From assembly GCA_032622095.1 (NCBI GenBank), contig CP136064.1, forward strand, positions 2,048,001-2,112,000: DNA of 64,000 bases, read 5' to 3'. This document shows positions 21,701 to 36,712 of this stretch, one piece after another. The notes beneath the pieces are model-generated. The model worked only from the letters and a program-made list of their open reading frames with translations. It was not told where the DNA came from and did not search any database. The stretch comes from Siphonodentalium dalli (lineage: Eukaryota; Mollusca; Scaphopoda; Gadilida; Siphonodentaliidae). The first letter of the stretch is position 1; each line of letters opens with the position of its first letter. The position numbers and the translations under genes are program-made.

Positions 21701-23816
21701 AGGGACATAAGTAACAGTCACCAACTTTAAGGGGTATCTGCTATAGACTGGTTCCATGGTGGAGTACGGTTGGATATTTTCAATTTGGCGCATGTTTCTC
21801 CATACCGCGCCATGTCAAATCTGGCCCTATTCGAATCGGGTTGTCATTTACAATGACTGCAGAAAATAAATATCTTCATGTTGGAATGCAAATGTATGTT
21901 TAAAGGAACAGATGTATCTCAACTTAAAGGGACATAAGTAACACAGTCACCAACTTTAAGGGGTGTCTGCTATAGACTGGTTCCATGGTGGAGTACGGTT
22001 GGATATTTTCAATTTGGCGCATGTTTCTCCATACCGCGCCATGTCAAATCTGGCCATATCCGAATCGGGTTGTCATTTACAATGACTACAGAAAATAAAT
22101 ATCTTCATGTTGGAATGCAAATGTATGTTTAAAGGAACAGATGTATCACAACTTAAAGGGACATAAGTAACACCGTCACCAACTTTAAGGGGTATCTGCT
22201 ATAGACAGGTTCCATGGTGGAGTACTGTTGGATATTTTCAATTTGGCGCATGTTTCTCCATACCGCGCCATGTCAAATCTGGCCATATCCGAATCGGGTT
22301 GTCATTTACAATGACTACAGAAAATAAATATCTTCATGTTGGAATGCAAATGTATGTTTAAAGGAACAGATGTATCACAACTTAAAGGGACATAAGTAAC
22401 ACCGTCACCAACTTTAAGGGGTATCTGCTATAGACTGGTTCCATGGTGGAGTACTGTTGGATATTTTCAATTTGGCGCATGTTTCTCCATACCGCGCCAT
22501 GTCAAATCTGGCCATATCCGAATCGGGTTGTCATTTACAATGACTACAGAAAATAAATATCTTCATGTTGGAATGCAAATGTATGTTTAAAGGAACAGAT
22601 GTATCTGATCTTAAAGGGACATAAGTAACACAGTCACCAACTTTAAGGGGTATCTGCTATAGACTGGTTCCATGGTGGAGTACGGTTGGATATTTTCTAT
22701 TTGGCGCATGTTGCTCCATACCGCGCCATGTCAAATCTGGCCATATCCGAATCGGGTTGTCATTTACAATGACTACAGAAAATAAATATCTTCATGTTGG
22801 AATGCAAATGTATGTTTAAAGGAACAGATGTATCACAACTTAAAGGGACATAAGTAACACCGTCACCAACTTTAAGGGGTATCTGCTATAGACTGGTTCC
22901 ATGGTGGAGTACTGTTGGATATTTTCAATTTGGCGCATGTTTCTCCATACCGCGCCATGTCAAATCTGGCCATATCCGAATCGGGTTGTCATTTACAATG
23001 ACTACAGAAAATAAATATCTTCATGTTGGAATGCAAATGTATGTTTAAAGGAACAGATGTATCTCAACTTAAAGGGACATAAGTAACACAGTCACCAACT
23101 TTAAGGGGTATCTGCTATAGACTGGTTCCATGGTGGAGTACGGTTGGATATTTTCAATTTGGCGCATGTTTCTCCATACCGCGCCATGTCAAATCTGGCC
23201 ATATCCGATTCGGGTTGTCATTTACAATGACTGCAGAAAATATATATCTTCATGTTGGAATGCAAATGTATGTTTAAAGGAACAGATGTATCTCAACTTA
23301 AAGGGACATAAGTAACACAGTCACCAACTTTAAGGGGTATCTGCTATAGACTGGTTCCATGGTGGAGTACGGTTGGATATTTTCAATTTGGCACATGTTT
23401 CTCCATTCCGCGCCATGTCAAATCTGGCCATATCCGAATCGGGTTGTCATTTACAATGACTACAGAAAATAAATATCTCCATGTTGGAATGCAAATGTAT
23501 GTTTAAAGGAACAGATGTATCTCAACTTAAAGGGACATAAGTAACACAGTCACCAACTTTAAGGGGTATCTGCTATAGACTGGTTCCATGGTGGAGTACG
23601 GTTGGATATTTTCAATTTGGCGCATGTTTCTCCATACCGCGCCATGTCAAATCTGGCCCTATCCGAATCGGGTTGTCATTTACAATGACAGCAGAAAATA
23701 TATATCTTCATGGTGGAATGCAAATGTATGTTTAAAGGAACAGATGTTTCTCAACTTAAAGGGACATAAGTAACACAGTCACCAACTTTAAGGGGTATCT
23801 GCTATAGACTGGTTCC
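18783..23816. repeat. 4,576-bp tandem duplication, second copy (458 bp longer)
   Basis: Follows the first copy directly. The A monomer at 18554 runs straight into G at 18783 without the usual F, which marks the junction. Near 22443 this copy has P, M, N where the first has a single monomer (17867). The 458-bp difference is two monomers, lost from the first copy or gained here. Confidence 0.87.
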
Positions 23817-26800
23817 ATGGTGGAGTACGGTTGGATATTTTCTATTTGGCGCATGTTTCTCCATACCGCGCCATGTCAAATCTGGCCATATCCGAATCCG
23901 TTTGTCATTTACAATGACAACAGAAAATAAATATCTCCATGTTGGAATGCAAATGTATGTTTAAAGGAACAGATGTATCTCAACTTAAAGGGACATAAGT
24001 AACAGTCACCAACTTTAAGGGGTATCTGCTATAGACTGGTTCCATGGTGGAGTACGGTTGGATATTTTCAATTTGGCGCATGTTTCTCCATACCGCGCCA
24101 TGTCAAATCTGGCCCTATTCGAATCGGGTTGTCATTTACAATGACTACAGAAAATAAATATCTTCATGTTGGAATGCAAATGTATGTTTAAAGGAACAGA
24201 TGTATCTGATCTTAAAGGGACATAAGTAACACAGTCACCAACTTTAAGGGGTATCTGCTATAGACTGGTTCCATGGTGGAGTACGGTTGGATATTTTCTA
24301 TTTGGCGCATGTTGCTCCATACCGCGCCATGTCAAACCTGGCCATATCCGAATCGGGTTGTCATTTACAATGACTACAGAAAATAAATATCTTCATGTTG
24401 GAATGCAAATGTATGTTTAAAGGAACAGATGTATCACAACTTAAAGGGACATAAGTAACACCGTCACCAACTTTAAGGGGTATCTGCTATAGACTGGTTC
24501 CATGGTGGAGTACTGTTGGATATTTTCAATTTGGCGCATGTTTCTCCATACCGCGCCATGTCAAATCTGGCCATATCTGAATCGGGTTGTCATTTACAAT
24601 GACTACAGAAAATAAATATCTTCATGTTGGAATGCAAATGTATGTTTAAAGGAACAGATGTATCACAACTTAAAGGGACATAAGTAACACCGTCACCAAC
24701 TTTAAGGGGTATCTGCTATAGACTGGTTCCATGGTGGAGTACTGTTGGATATTTTCAATTTGGCACATGTTTCTCCATACCGCGCCATGTCAAATCTGGC
24801 CATATCCGAATCGGGTTGTCATTTACAATGACTACAGAAAATAAATATCTTCATGTTGGAATGCAAATGTATGTTTAAAGGAACAGATGTATCTGATCTT
24901 AAAGGGACATAAGTAACACAGTCACCAACTTTAAGGGGTATCTGCTATAGACTGGTTCCATGGTGGAGTACGGTTGGATATTTTCTATTTGGCGCATGTT
25001 GCTCCATACCGCGCCATGTCAAATCTGGCCATATCCGAATCGGGTTGTCATTTACAATGACTACAGAAAATAAATATCTTCATGTTGGAATGCAAATGTA
25101 TGTTTAAAGGAACAGATGTATCACAACTTAAAGGGACATAAGTAACACCGTCACCAACTTTAAGGGGTATCTGCTATAGACTGGTTCCATGGTGGAGTAC
25201 TGTTGGATATTTTCAATTTGGCGCATGTTTCTCCATACCGCGCCATGTCAAATCTGGCCATATCCGAATCGGGTTGTCATTTACAATGACTACAGAAAAT
25301 AAATATCTTCATGTTGGAATGCAAATGTATGTTTAAAGGAACAGATGTATCTCAACTTAAAGGGACATAAGTAACACAGTCACCAACTTTAAGGGGTATC
25401 TGCTATAGACTGGTTCCATGGTGGAGTACGGTTGGATATTTTCAATTTGGCGCATGTTTCTCCATACCGCGCCATGTCAAATCTGGCCATATCCGATTCG
25501 GGTTGTCATTTACAATGACTGCAGAAAATATATATCTTCATGGTGGAATGCAAATGTATGTTTAAAGGAACAGATGTATCTCAACTTAAAGGGACATAAG
25601 TAACACAGTCACCAACTTTAAGGGGTATCTGCTATAGACTGGTTCCATGGTGGAGTACGGTTGGATATTTTCAATTTGGCACATGTTTCTCCATACTGCG
25701 CCATGTCAAATCTGGCCATATCCGAATCGGGTTGTCATTTACAATGACTTCAGAAAATAAATATCTCCATGTTGGAATGCAAATGTATGTTTAAAGGAAC
25801 AGATGTATCTCAACTTAAAGGGACATAAGTAACACAGTCACCAACTTTAAGGGGTATCTGCTATAGACTGGTTCCATGGTGGAGTACGGTTGGATATTTT
25901 CAATTTGGCGCATGTTTCTCCATACCGCGCCATGTCAAATCTGGCCCTATCCGAATCGGGTTGTCATTTACAATGACTGCAGAAAATATATATCTTCATG
26001 GTGGAATGCAAATGTATGTTTAAAGGAACAGATGTTTCTCAACTTAAAGGGACATAAGTAACACAGTCACCAACTTTAAGGGGTATCTGCTATAGACTGG
26101 TTCCATGGTGGAGTACGGTTGGATATTTTCTATTTGGCGCATGTTTCTCCATACCGCGCCATGTCAAATCTGGCCATATCCGAATCGGGTTGTCATTTAC
26201 AATGACAACAGAAAATAAATATCTCCATGTTGGAATGCAAATGTATGTTTAAAGGAACAGATGTATCTCAACTTAAAGGGACATAAGTAACAGTCACCAA
26301 CTTTAAGGGGTATCTGCTATAGACTGGTTCCATGGTGGAGTACGGTTGGATATTTTCAATTTGGCGCATGTTTCTCCATACCGCGCCATGTCAAATCTGG
26401 CCCTATTCGAATCGGGTTGTCATTTACAATGACTGCAGAAAATAAATATCTTCATGTTGGAATGCAAATGTATGTTTAAAGGAACAGATGTATCTCAACT
26501 TAAAGGGACATAAGTAACACAGTCACCAACTTTAAGGGGTATCTGCTATAGACTGGTTCCATGGTGGAGTACGGTTGGATATTTTCAATTTGGCACATGT
26601 TTCTCCATTCCGCGCCATGTCAAATCTGGCCATATCCGAATCGGGTTGTCATTTACAATGACTACAGAAAATAAATATCTCCATGTTGGAATGCAAATGT
26701 ATGTTTAAAGGAACAGATGTATCTCAACTTAAAGGGACATAAGTAACACAGTCACCAACTTTAAGGGGTATCTGCTATAGACTGGTTCCATGGTGGAGTA

Positions 26801-29800
26801 CGGTTGGATATTTTCAATTTGGCGCATGTTTCTCCATACCGCGCCATGTCAAATCTGGCCCTATCCGAATCGGGTTGTCATTTACAATGACTGCAGAAAA
26901 TATATATCTTCATGGTGGAATGCAAATGTATGTTTAAAGGAACAGATGTTTCTCAACTTAAAGGGACATAAGTAACACAGTCACCAACTTTAAGGGGTAT
27001 CTGCTATAGACTGGTTCCATGGTGGAGTACGGTTGGATATTTTCTATTTGGCGCATGTTTCTCCATACCGCGCCATGTCAAATCTGGCCATATCCGAATC
27101 GGGTTGTCATTTACAATGACAACAGAAAATAAATATCTCCATGTTGGAATGCAAATGTATGTTTAAAGGAACAGATGTATCTCAACTTAAAGGGACATAA
27201 GTAACAGTCACCAACTTTAAGGGGTATCTGCTATAGACTGGTTCCATGGTGGAGTACGGTTGGATATTTTCAATTTGGCGCATGTTTCTCCATACCGCGC
27301 CATGTCAAATCTGGCCCTATTCGAATCGGGTTGTCATTTACAATGACTGCAGAAAATAAATATCTTCATGTTGGAATGCAAATGTATGTTTAAAGGAACA
27401 GATGTATCTCAACTTAAAGGGACATAAGTAACACAGTCACCAACTTTAAGGGGTGTCTGCTATAGACTGGTTCCATGGTGGAGTACGGTTGGATATTTTC
27501 AATTTGGCGCATGTTTCTCCATACCGCGCCATGTCAAATCTGGCCCTATCCGAATCGGGTTGTCATTTACAATGACTGCAGAAAATATATATCTTCATGG
27601 TGGAATGCAAATGTATGTTTAAAGGAACAGATGTATCTCAACTTAAAGGGACATAAGTAACACAGTCACCAACTTTAAGGGGTATCTGCTATAGACTGGT
27701 TCCATGGTGGAGTACGGTTGGATATTTTCTATTTGGCGCATGTTTCTCCATACCGCGCCATGTCAAATCTGGCCATATCCGAATCGGGTTGTCATTTACA
27801 ATGACTACAGAAAATAAATATCTTCATGTTGGAATGCAAATGTATGTTTAAAGGAACAGATGTATCACAACTTAAAGGGACATAAGTAACACCGTCACCA
27901 ACTTTAAGGGGTATCTGCTATAGACTGGTTCCATGGTGGAGTACTGTTGGATATTTTCAATTTGGCGCATGTTTCTCCATACCGCGCCATGTCAAATCTG
28001 GCCATATCCGAATCGGGTTGTCATTTACAATGACTACAGAAAATAAATATCTTCATGTTGGAATGCAAATGTATGTTTAAAGGAACAGATGTATCACAAC
28101 TTAAAGGGACATAAGTAACACCGTCACCAACTTTAAGGGGTATCTGCTATAGACTGGTTCCATGGTGGAGTACTGTTGGATATTTTCAATTTGGCGCATG
28201 TTTCTCCATACCGCGCCATGTCAAATCTGGCCATATCCGAATCGGGTTGTCATTTACAATGACTACAGAAAATAAATATCTTCATGTTGGAATGCAAATG
28301 TATGTTTAAAGGAACAGATGTATCTGATCTTAAAGGGACATAAGTAACACAGTCACCAACTTTAAGGGGTATCTGCTATAGACTGGTTCCATGGTGGAGT
28401 ACGGTTGGATATTTTCTATTTGGCGCATGTTGCTCCATACCGCGCCATGTCAAACCTGGCCATATCCGAATCGGGTTGTCATTTACAATGACTACAGAAA
28501 ATAAATATCTTCATGTTGGAATGCAAATGTATGTTTAAAGGAACAGATGTATCACAACTTAAAGGGACATAAGTAACACCGTCACCAACTTTAAGGGGTA
28601 TCTGCTATAGACAGGTTCCATGGTGGAGTACTGTTGGATATTTTCAATTTGGCGCATGTTTCTCCATACCGCGCCATGTCAAATCTGGCCATATCCGAAT
28701 CGGGTTGTCATTTACAATGACTACAGAAAATAAATATCTTCATGATGGAATGCAAATGTATGTCTAAAGGAACAGATGTATCTCAACTTAAAGGGACATA
28801 AGTAACACAGTCACCAACTTTAAGGGGTGTCTGATATAGACTGGTTCCATGGTGGAGTACGGTTGGATATTTTCAATTTGGCGCATGTTTCTCCATACCG
28901 CGCCATGTCAATTCTGGCCATATCCGAATCGGGTTGTCATTTACAATGACTATAGAAAATAAATATCTTCATGTTGGAATGCAAATGTATGTTTAAAGGA
29001 ACAGATGTATCTCAACTTAAAGGGACATAAGTAACACAGTCACCAACTTTAAGGGGTGTCTGCTATAGACTGGTTCCATGGTGGAGTACGTTTGGATATT
29101 TTCAATTTGGCGCATGTTTCTCCATACCGCGCCATGTCAAATCTGGCCCTATCCGAATCGGGTTGTCATTTACAATGACTGCAGAAAATATATATCTTCA
29201 TGGTGGAATGCAAATGTATGTTTAAAGGAACAGATGTATCTCAACTTAAAGGGACATAAGTAACACAGTCACCAACTTTAAGGGGTATCTGCTATAGACT
29301 GGTTCCATGGTGGAGTACGGTTGGATATTTTCAATTTGGCGCATGTTTCTCCATACCGCGCCATGTCAAATCTGGCCATATCCGAATCGGGTTGTCATTT
29401 ACAATGACTGCAGAAAATAAATATCTTCATGTTGGAATGCAAATGTATATTTAAAGGAACAGATGTATCTCAACTTAAAGGGACATAAGTAACACAGTCA
29501 CCAACTTTAAGGGGTGTTTGCTATAGACTGGTTCCATGGTGGAGTACGGTTGGATATTTTCAATTTGGCGCATGTTTCTCCATACCGCGCCATGTCAAAT
29601 CTGGCCATATCCGAATCGGGTTGTCATTTACAATGACTACAGAAAATAAATATCTTCATGTTGGAATGCAAATGTATGTTTAAAGGAACAGATGTATCTG
29701 AACTTAAAGGGACATAAGTAACACAGTCACCAACTTTAAGGGGTATCTGCTATAGACTGGTTCCATGGTGGAGTACGGTTGGATATTTTCAATTTGGCGC

Positions 29801-32800
29801 ATGTTTCTCCATACCGCGCCATGTCAAATCTGGCCATATCCGAATCGGGTTGTCATTTACAATGACTGCAGAAAATAAATATCTTCATGTTGGAATGCAA
29901 ATGTATGTTTAAAGGAACAGATGTATCTCAACTTAAAGGGACACAAGTAACACAGTCACCAACTTTAAGGGGTGTCTGATATAGACTGGTTCCATGGTGG
30001 AGTACGGTTGGATATTTTCAATTTGGCGCATGTTTCTCCATACCGCGCCATGTCAATTCTGGCCATATCCGAATCGGGTTGTCATTTACAATGACTACAG
30101 AAAATAAATATCTTCATGTTGGAATGCAAATGTATGTTTAAAGGAACAGATGTATCTCAACTTAAAGGGACATAAGTAACACAGTCACCAACTTTAAGGG
30201 GTGTCTGCTATAGACTGGTTCCATGGTGGAGTACGGTTGGATATTTTCAATTTGGCGCATGTTTCTCCATACCGCGCCATGTCAAATCTGGCCCTATCCG
30301 AATCGGGTTGTCATTTACAATGACTGCAGAAAATATATATCTTCATGGTGGAATGCAAATGTATGTTTAAAGGAACAGATGTATCTCAACTTAAAGGGAC
30401 ATAAGTAACACAGTCACCAACTTTAAGGGGTATCTGCTATAGACTGGTTCCATGGTGGAGTACGGTTGGATATTTTCAATTTGGCGCATGTTTCTCCATA
30501 CCGCGCCATGTCAAATCTGGCCATATCCGAATCGGGTTGTCATTTACAATGACTACAGAAAATAAATATCTCCATGTTGGAATGCAAATGTATGTTTAAA
30601 GGAACAGATGTATCTCAACTTAAAGGGACATAAGTAACACAGTCACCAACTTTAAGGGGTATCTGCTATAGACTGGTTCCATGGTGGAGTACGGTTGGAT
30701 ATTTTCAATTTGGCGCATGTTTCTCCATACCGCGCCATGTCAAATCTGGCCCTATTCGAATCGGGTTGTCATTTACAATGACTGCAGAAAATAAATATCT
30801 CCATGTTGGAATGCAAATGTATGTTTAAAGGAACAGATGTATCTCAACTTAAAGGGACATAAGTAACACAGTCACCAACTTTAAGGGGTATCTGCTATAG
30901 ACTGGTTCCATGGTGGAGTACGGTTGGATATTTTCAATTTGGCGCATGTTTCTCCATACCGCGCCATGTCAAATCTGGCCCTATCCGAATCGGGTTGTCA
31001 TTTACAATGACTGCAGAAAATATATATCTTCATGGTGGAATGCAAATGTATGTTTAAAGGAACAGATGTTTCTCAACTTAAAGGGACATAAGTAACACAG
31101 TCACCAACTTTAAGGGGTATCTGCTATAGACTGGTTCCATGGTGGAGTACGGTTGGATATTTTCTATTTGGCGCATGTTTCTCCATACCGCGCCATGTCA
31201 AATCTGGCCATATCCGAATCGGGTTGTCATTTACAATGACAACAGAAAATAAATATCTCCATGTTGGAATGCAAATGTATGTTTAAAGGAACAGATGTAT
31301 CTCAACTTAAAGGGACATAAGTAACACAGTCACCAACTTTAAGGGGTATCTGCTATAGACTGGTTCCATGGTGGAGTACGGTTGGATATTTTCAATTTGG
31401 CGCATGTTTCTCCATACCGCGCCATGTCAAATCTGGCCCTATTCGAATCGGGTTGTCATTTACAATGACTGCAGAAAATAAATATCTCCATGTTGGAATG
31501 CAAATGTATGTTTAAAGGAACAGATGTATCTCAACTTAAAGGGACATAAGTAACACAGTCACCAACTTTAAGGGGTATCTGCTATAGACTGGTTCCATGG
31601 TGGAGTACGGTTGGATATTTTCAATTTGGCGCATGTTTCTCCATACCGCGCCATGTCAAATCTGGCCCTATCCGAATCGGGTTGTCATTTACAATGACTG
31701 CAGAAAATATATATCTTCATGGTGGAATGCAAATGTATGTTTAAAGGAACAGATGTTTCTCAACTTAAAGGGACATAAGTAACACAGTCACCAACTTTAA
31801 GGGGTATCTGCTATAGACTGGTTCCATGGTGGAGTACGGTTGGATATTTTCTATTTGGCGCATGTTTCTCCATACCGCGCCATGTCAAATCTGGCCATAT
31901 CCGAATCGGGTTGTCATTTACAATGACAACAGAAAATAAATATCTCCATGTTGGAATGCAAATGTATGTTTAAAGGAACAGATGTATCTCAACTTAAAGG
32001 GACATAAGTAACAGTCACCAACTTTAAGGGGTATCTGCTATAGACTGGTTCCATGGTGGAGTACGGTTGGATATTTTCAATTTGGCGCATGTTTCTCCAT
32101 ACCGCGCCATGTCAAATCTGGCCCTATTCGAATCGGGTTGTCATTTACAATGACTGCAGAAAATAAATATCTTCATGTTGGAATGCAAATGTATGTTTAA
32201 AGGAACAGATGTATCTCAACTTAAAGGGACATAAGTAACACAGTCACCAACTTTAAGGGGTGTCTGATATAGACTGGTTCCATGGTGGAGTACGGTTGGA
32301 TATTTTCAATTTGGCGCATGTTTCTCCATACCGCGCCATGTCAATTCTGGCCATATCCGAATCGGGTTGTCATTTACAATGACTACAGAAAATAAATATC
32401 TTCATGTTGGAATGCAAATGTATGTTTAAAGGAACAGATGTATCTCAACTTAAAGGGACATAAGTAACACAGTCACCAACTTTAAGGGGTGTCTGCTATA
32501 GACTGGTTCCATGGTGGAGTACGGTTGGATATTTTCAATTTGGCGCATGTTTCTCCATACCGCGCCATGTCAAATCTGGCCCTATCCGAATCGGGTTGTC
32601 ATTTACAATGACTGCAGAAAATATATATCTTCATGGTGGAATGCAAATGTATGTTTAAAGGAACAGATGTATCTCAACTTAAAGGGACATAAGTAACACA
32701 GTCACCAACTTTAAGGGGTATCTGCTATAGACTGGTTCCATGGTGGAGTACGGTTGGATATTTTCTATTTGGCGCATGTTTCTCCATACCGCGCCATGTC

Positions 32801-33426
32801 AAATCTGGCCCTATCCGAATCGGGTTGTCATTTACAATGACTGCAGAAAATATATATCTTCATGGTGGAATGCAAATGTATGTTTAAAGGAACAGATGTA
32901 TCTCAACTTAAAGGGACATAAGTAACACAGTCACCAACTTTAAGGGGTATCTGCTATAGACTGGTTCCATGGTGGAGTACTGTTGGATATTTTCAATTTG
33001 GCGCATGTTTCTCCATACCGCGCCATGTCAAATCTGGCCATATCCGAATCGGGTTGTCATTTACAATGACTACAGAAAATAAATAGCTTCATGTTGGAAT
33101 GCAAATGTATGTTTAAAGGAACAGATGTATCTGAACTTAAAGGGACATAAGTAACACAGTCACCAACTTTAAGGGGTATCTGCTATAGACTGGTTCCATG
33201 GTGGAGTACTGTTGGATATTTTCAATTTGGCGCATGTTTCTCCATACCGCGCCATGTCAAATCTGGCCATATCCGAATCGGGTTGTCATTTACAATGACT
33301 ACAGAAAATAAATATCTTCATGTTGGAATGCAAATGTATGTTTAAAGGAACAGATGTATCACAACTTAAAGGGACATAAGTAACACCGTCACCAACTTTA
33401 AGGGGTATCTGCTATAGACTGGTTCC

Positions 33427-33966
33427 ATGGTGGAGTACTGTTGGATATTTTCAATTTGGCGCATGTTTCTCCATACCGCGCCATGTCAAATCTGGCCATA
33501 TCCGAATCGGGTCATACCGCGCCATGTCAAATCTGGCCATATCCGATTCGGGTTGTCATTTACAATGACTGCAGAAAATAAATATCTTCATGTTGGAATG
33601 CAAATGTATGTTTAAAGGAACAGATGTATCTGATCTTAAAGGGACATAAGTAACACAGTCACCAACTTTAAGGGGTATCTGCTATAGACTGGTTCCATGG
33701 TGGAGTACGGTTGGATATTTTCTATTTGGCGCATGTTGCTCCATACCGCGCCATGTCAAATCTGGCCATATCCGAATCGGGTCATACCGCGCCATGTCAA
33801 ATCTGGCCATATCCGATTCGGGTTGTCATTTACAATGACTGCAGAAAATATATATCTTCATGGTGGAATGCAAATGTATGTTTAAAGGAACAGATGTATC
33901 TCAACTTAAAGGGACATAAGTAACACAGTCACCAACTTTAAGGGGTATCTGCTATAGACTGGTTCC
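33427..33966. repeat. Two adjacent 270-bp monomers
   Basis: 33697-33966 has the same M/I chimera structure as 6157. 33427-33696 has the 41-bp duplication on a different backbone: tactg and tttctcc 5' of it, aaataaat, catgttgg and tctgatc 3' of it. The duplication was therefore probably copied from its neighbour by gene conversion. Confidence 0.87.
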
Positions 33967-36712
33967 ATGGTGGAGTACGGTTGGATATTTTCAATTTGGC
34001 ACATGTTTCTCCATACCGCGCCATGTCAAATCTGGCCATATCCGAATCGGGTTGTCATTTACAATGACTACAGAAAATAAATATCTCCATGTTGGAATGC
34101 AAATGTATGTTTAAAGGAACAGATGTATCTCAACTTAAAGGGACATAAGTAACACAGTCACCAACTTTAAGGGGTATCTGCTATAGACTGGTTCCATGGT
34201 GGAGTACGGTTGGATATTTTCAATTTGGCGCATGTTTCTCCATACCGCGCCATGTCAAATCTGGCCCTATCCGAATCGGGTTGTCATTTACAATGACTGC
34301 AGAAAATATATATCTTCATGGTGGAATGCAAATGTATGTTTAAAGGAACAGATGTTTCTCAACTTAAAGGGACATAAGTAACACAGTCACCAACTTTAAG
34401 GGGTATCTGCTATAGACTGGTTCCATGGTGGAGTACGGTTGGATATTTTCTATTTGGCGCATGTTTCTCCATACCGCGCCATGTCAAATCTGGCCATATC
34501 CGAATCGGGTTGTCATTTACAATGACAACAGAAAATAAATATCTCCATGTTGGAATGCAAATGTATGTTTAAAGGAACAGATGTATCTCAACTTAAAGGG
34601 ACATAAGTAACAGTCACCAACTTTAAGGGGTATCTGCTATAGACTGGTTCCATGGTGGAGTACGGTTGGATATTTTCAATTTGGCGCATGTTTCTCCATA
34701 CCGCGCCATGTCAAATCTGGCCCTATTCGAATCGGGTTGTCATTTACAATGACTGCAGAAAATAAATATCTTCATGTTGGAATGCAAATGTATGTTTAAA
34801 GGAACAGATGTATCTCAACTTAAAGGGACATAAGTAACACAGTCACCAACTTTAAGGGGTATCTGCTATAGACTGGTTCCATGGTGGAGTACGGTTGGAT
34901 ATTTTCAATTTGGCACATGTTTCTCCATACCGCGCCATGTCAAATCTGGCCATATCCTAATCGGGTTGTCATTTACAATGACTACAGAAAATAAATATCT
35001 CCATGTTGGAATGCAAATGTATGTTTAAAGGAACAGATGTATCTCAACTTAAAGGGACATAAGTAACACAGTCACCAACTTTAAGGGGTATCTGCTATAG
35101 ACTGGTTCCATGGTGGAGTACGGTTGGATATTTTCAATTTGGCGCATGTTTCTCCATACCGCGCCATGTCAAATCTGGCCCTATCCGAATCGGGTTGTCA
35201 TTTACAATGACTGCAGAAAATATATATCTTCATGGTGGAATGCAAATGTATGTTTAAAGGAACAGATGTTTCTCAACTTAAAGGGACATAAGTAACACAG
35301 TCACCAACTTTAAGGGGTATCTGCTATAGACTGGTTCCATGGTGGAGTACGGTTGGATATTTTCTATTTGGCGCATGTTTCTCCATACCGCGCCATGTCA
35401 AATCTGGCCATATCCGAATCGGGTTGTCATTTACAATGACTACAGAAAATAAATATCTTCATGTTGGAATGCAAATGTATGTTTAAAGGAACAGATGTAT
35501 CACAACTTAAAGGGACATAAGTAACACAGTCACCAACTTTAAGGGGTATCTGCTATAGACTGGTTACATGGTGGAGTACGGTTGGATATTTTCAATTTTG
35601 CGCATGTTTCTCCATACCGCGCCATGTCAAATCTGGCCATATCCGAATCGGGTTGTCATTTACAATGACTGCAGAAAATAAATATCTTCATGTTGGAATG
35701 CAAATGTATGTTTAAAGGAACAGATGTATCTCAACTTAAAGGGACATAAGTAACACAGTCACCAACTTAAAGAGGTGTCTGATTTAGACTGGTTCCATGG
35801 TGGAGTACGGTTGGATATTTTCAATTTGGCGCATGTTTCTCCATACCGCGCCATGTCAAATCTGGCCATATCCGAATCGGGTTGTCATTTACAATGACTA
35901 CAGAAAATAAATATCTTCATGTTGGAATGCAAATATATGTTTAAAGGAACAGATGTATCTCAACTTAAAGGGACACAAGTAACACAGTCACCAACTTTAA
36001 GGGGTGTCTGATATAGACTGGTTCCATGGTGGAGTACGGTTGGATATTTTCAATTTGGCGCATGTTTCTCCATACCGCGCCATGTCAATTCTGGCCATAT
36101 CCGAATCGGGTTGTCATTTACAATGACTACAGAAAATAAATATCTTCATGTTGGAATGCAAATGTATGTTTAAAGGAACAGATGTATCTCAACTTAAAGG
36201 GACATAAGTAACACAGTCACCAACTTTAAGGGGTGTCTGCAATAGACTGGTTCCATGGTGGAGTACGGTTGGATATTTTCAATTTGGCGCATGTTTCTCC
36301 ATACCGCGCCATGTCAAATCTGGCCCTATCCGAATCGGGTTGTCATTTACAATGACTGCAGAAAATATATATCTTCATGGTGGAATGCAAATGTATGTTT
36401 AAAGGAACAGATGTATCTCACCTTAAAGGGACATAAGTAACACAGTCACCAACTTTAAGGGGTATCTGCTATAGACTGGTTCCATGGTGGAGTACGGTTG
36501 GATATTTTCAATTTGGCGCATATTTCTCCATACCGCGCCATGTCAAATCTGGCCATATCCGAATCGGGTTGTCATTTACAATGACTACAGAAAATAAATA
36601 TCTCCATGTTGGAATGCAAATGTATGTTTAAAGGAACAGATGTATCTCAACTTAAAGGGACATAAGTAACACAGTCACCAACTTTAAGGGGTATCTGCTA
36701 TAGACTGGTTCC
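33697..36712. repeat. 13-monomer higher-order cassette, copy 3
   Basis: 3,016 bp, led by a 270-bp monomer. The K monomer at 36484 carries ctccatg in its 3' half, a feature of D, and is followed by A. Two monomers (I and D) therefore appear to have been lost by a K/D exchange at its end. Confidence 0.87.

Larger units (their letters stand above)
25418..36712. repeat. Long near-identical segment, copy 1 (partner at +21,361)
   Basis: About 49 monomers in the same order as 46779-58072. Private markers shared between the two: catactgcg plus cttcag in D (25647/47008), aaacctgg in M (28391/49752), catgatgg plus gtctaaag (28620/49981), ctatag in J (28849/50210), tgtatattt (29307/50668), gtgtttgct before 29536/50897 and aatagcttc (32969/54330). 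Only scattered single-base differences were seen, for example at 29089, apart from the local rearrangement at 33198-33696. Confidence 0.9.
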
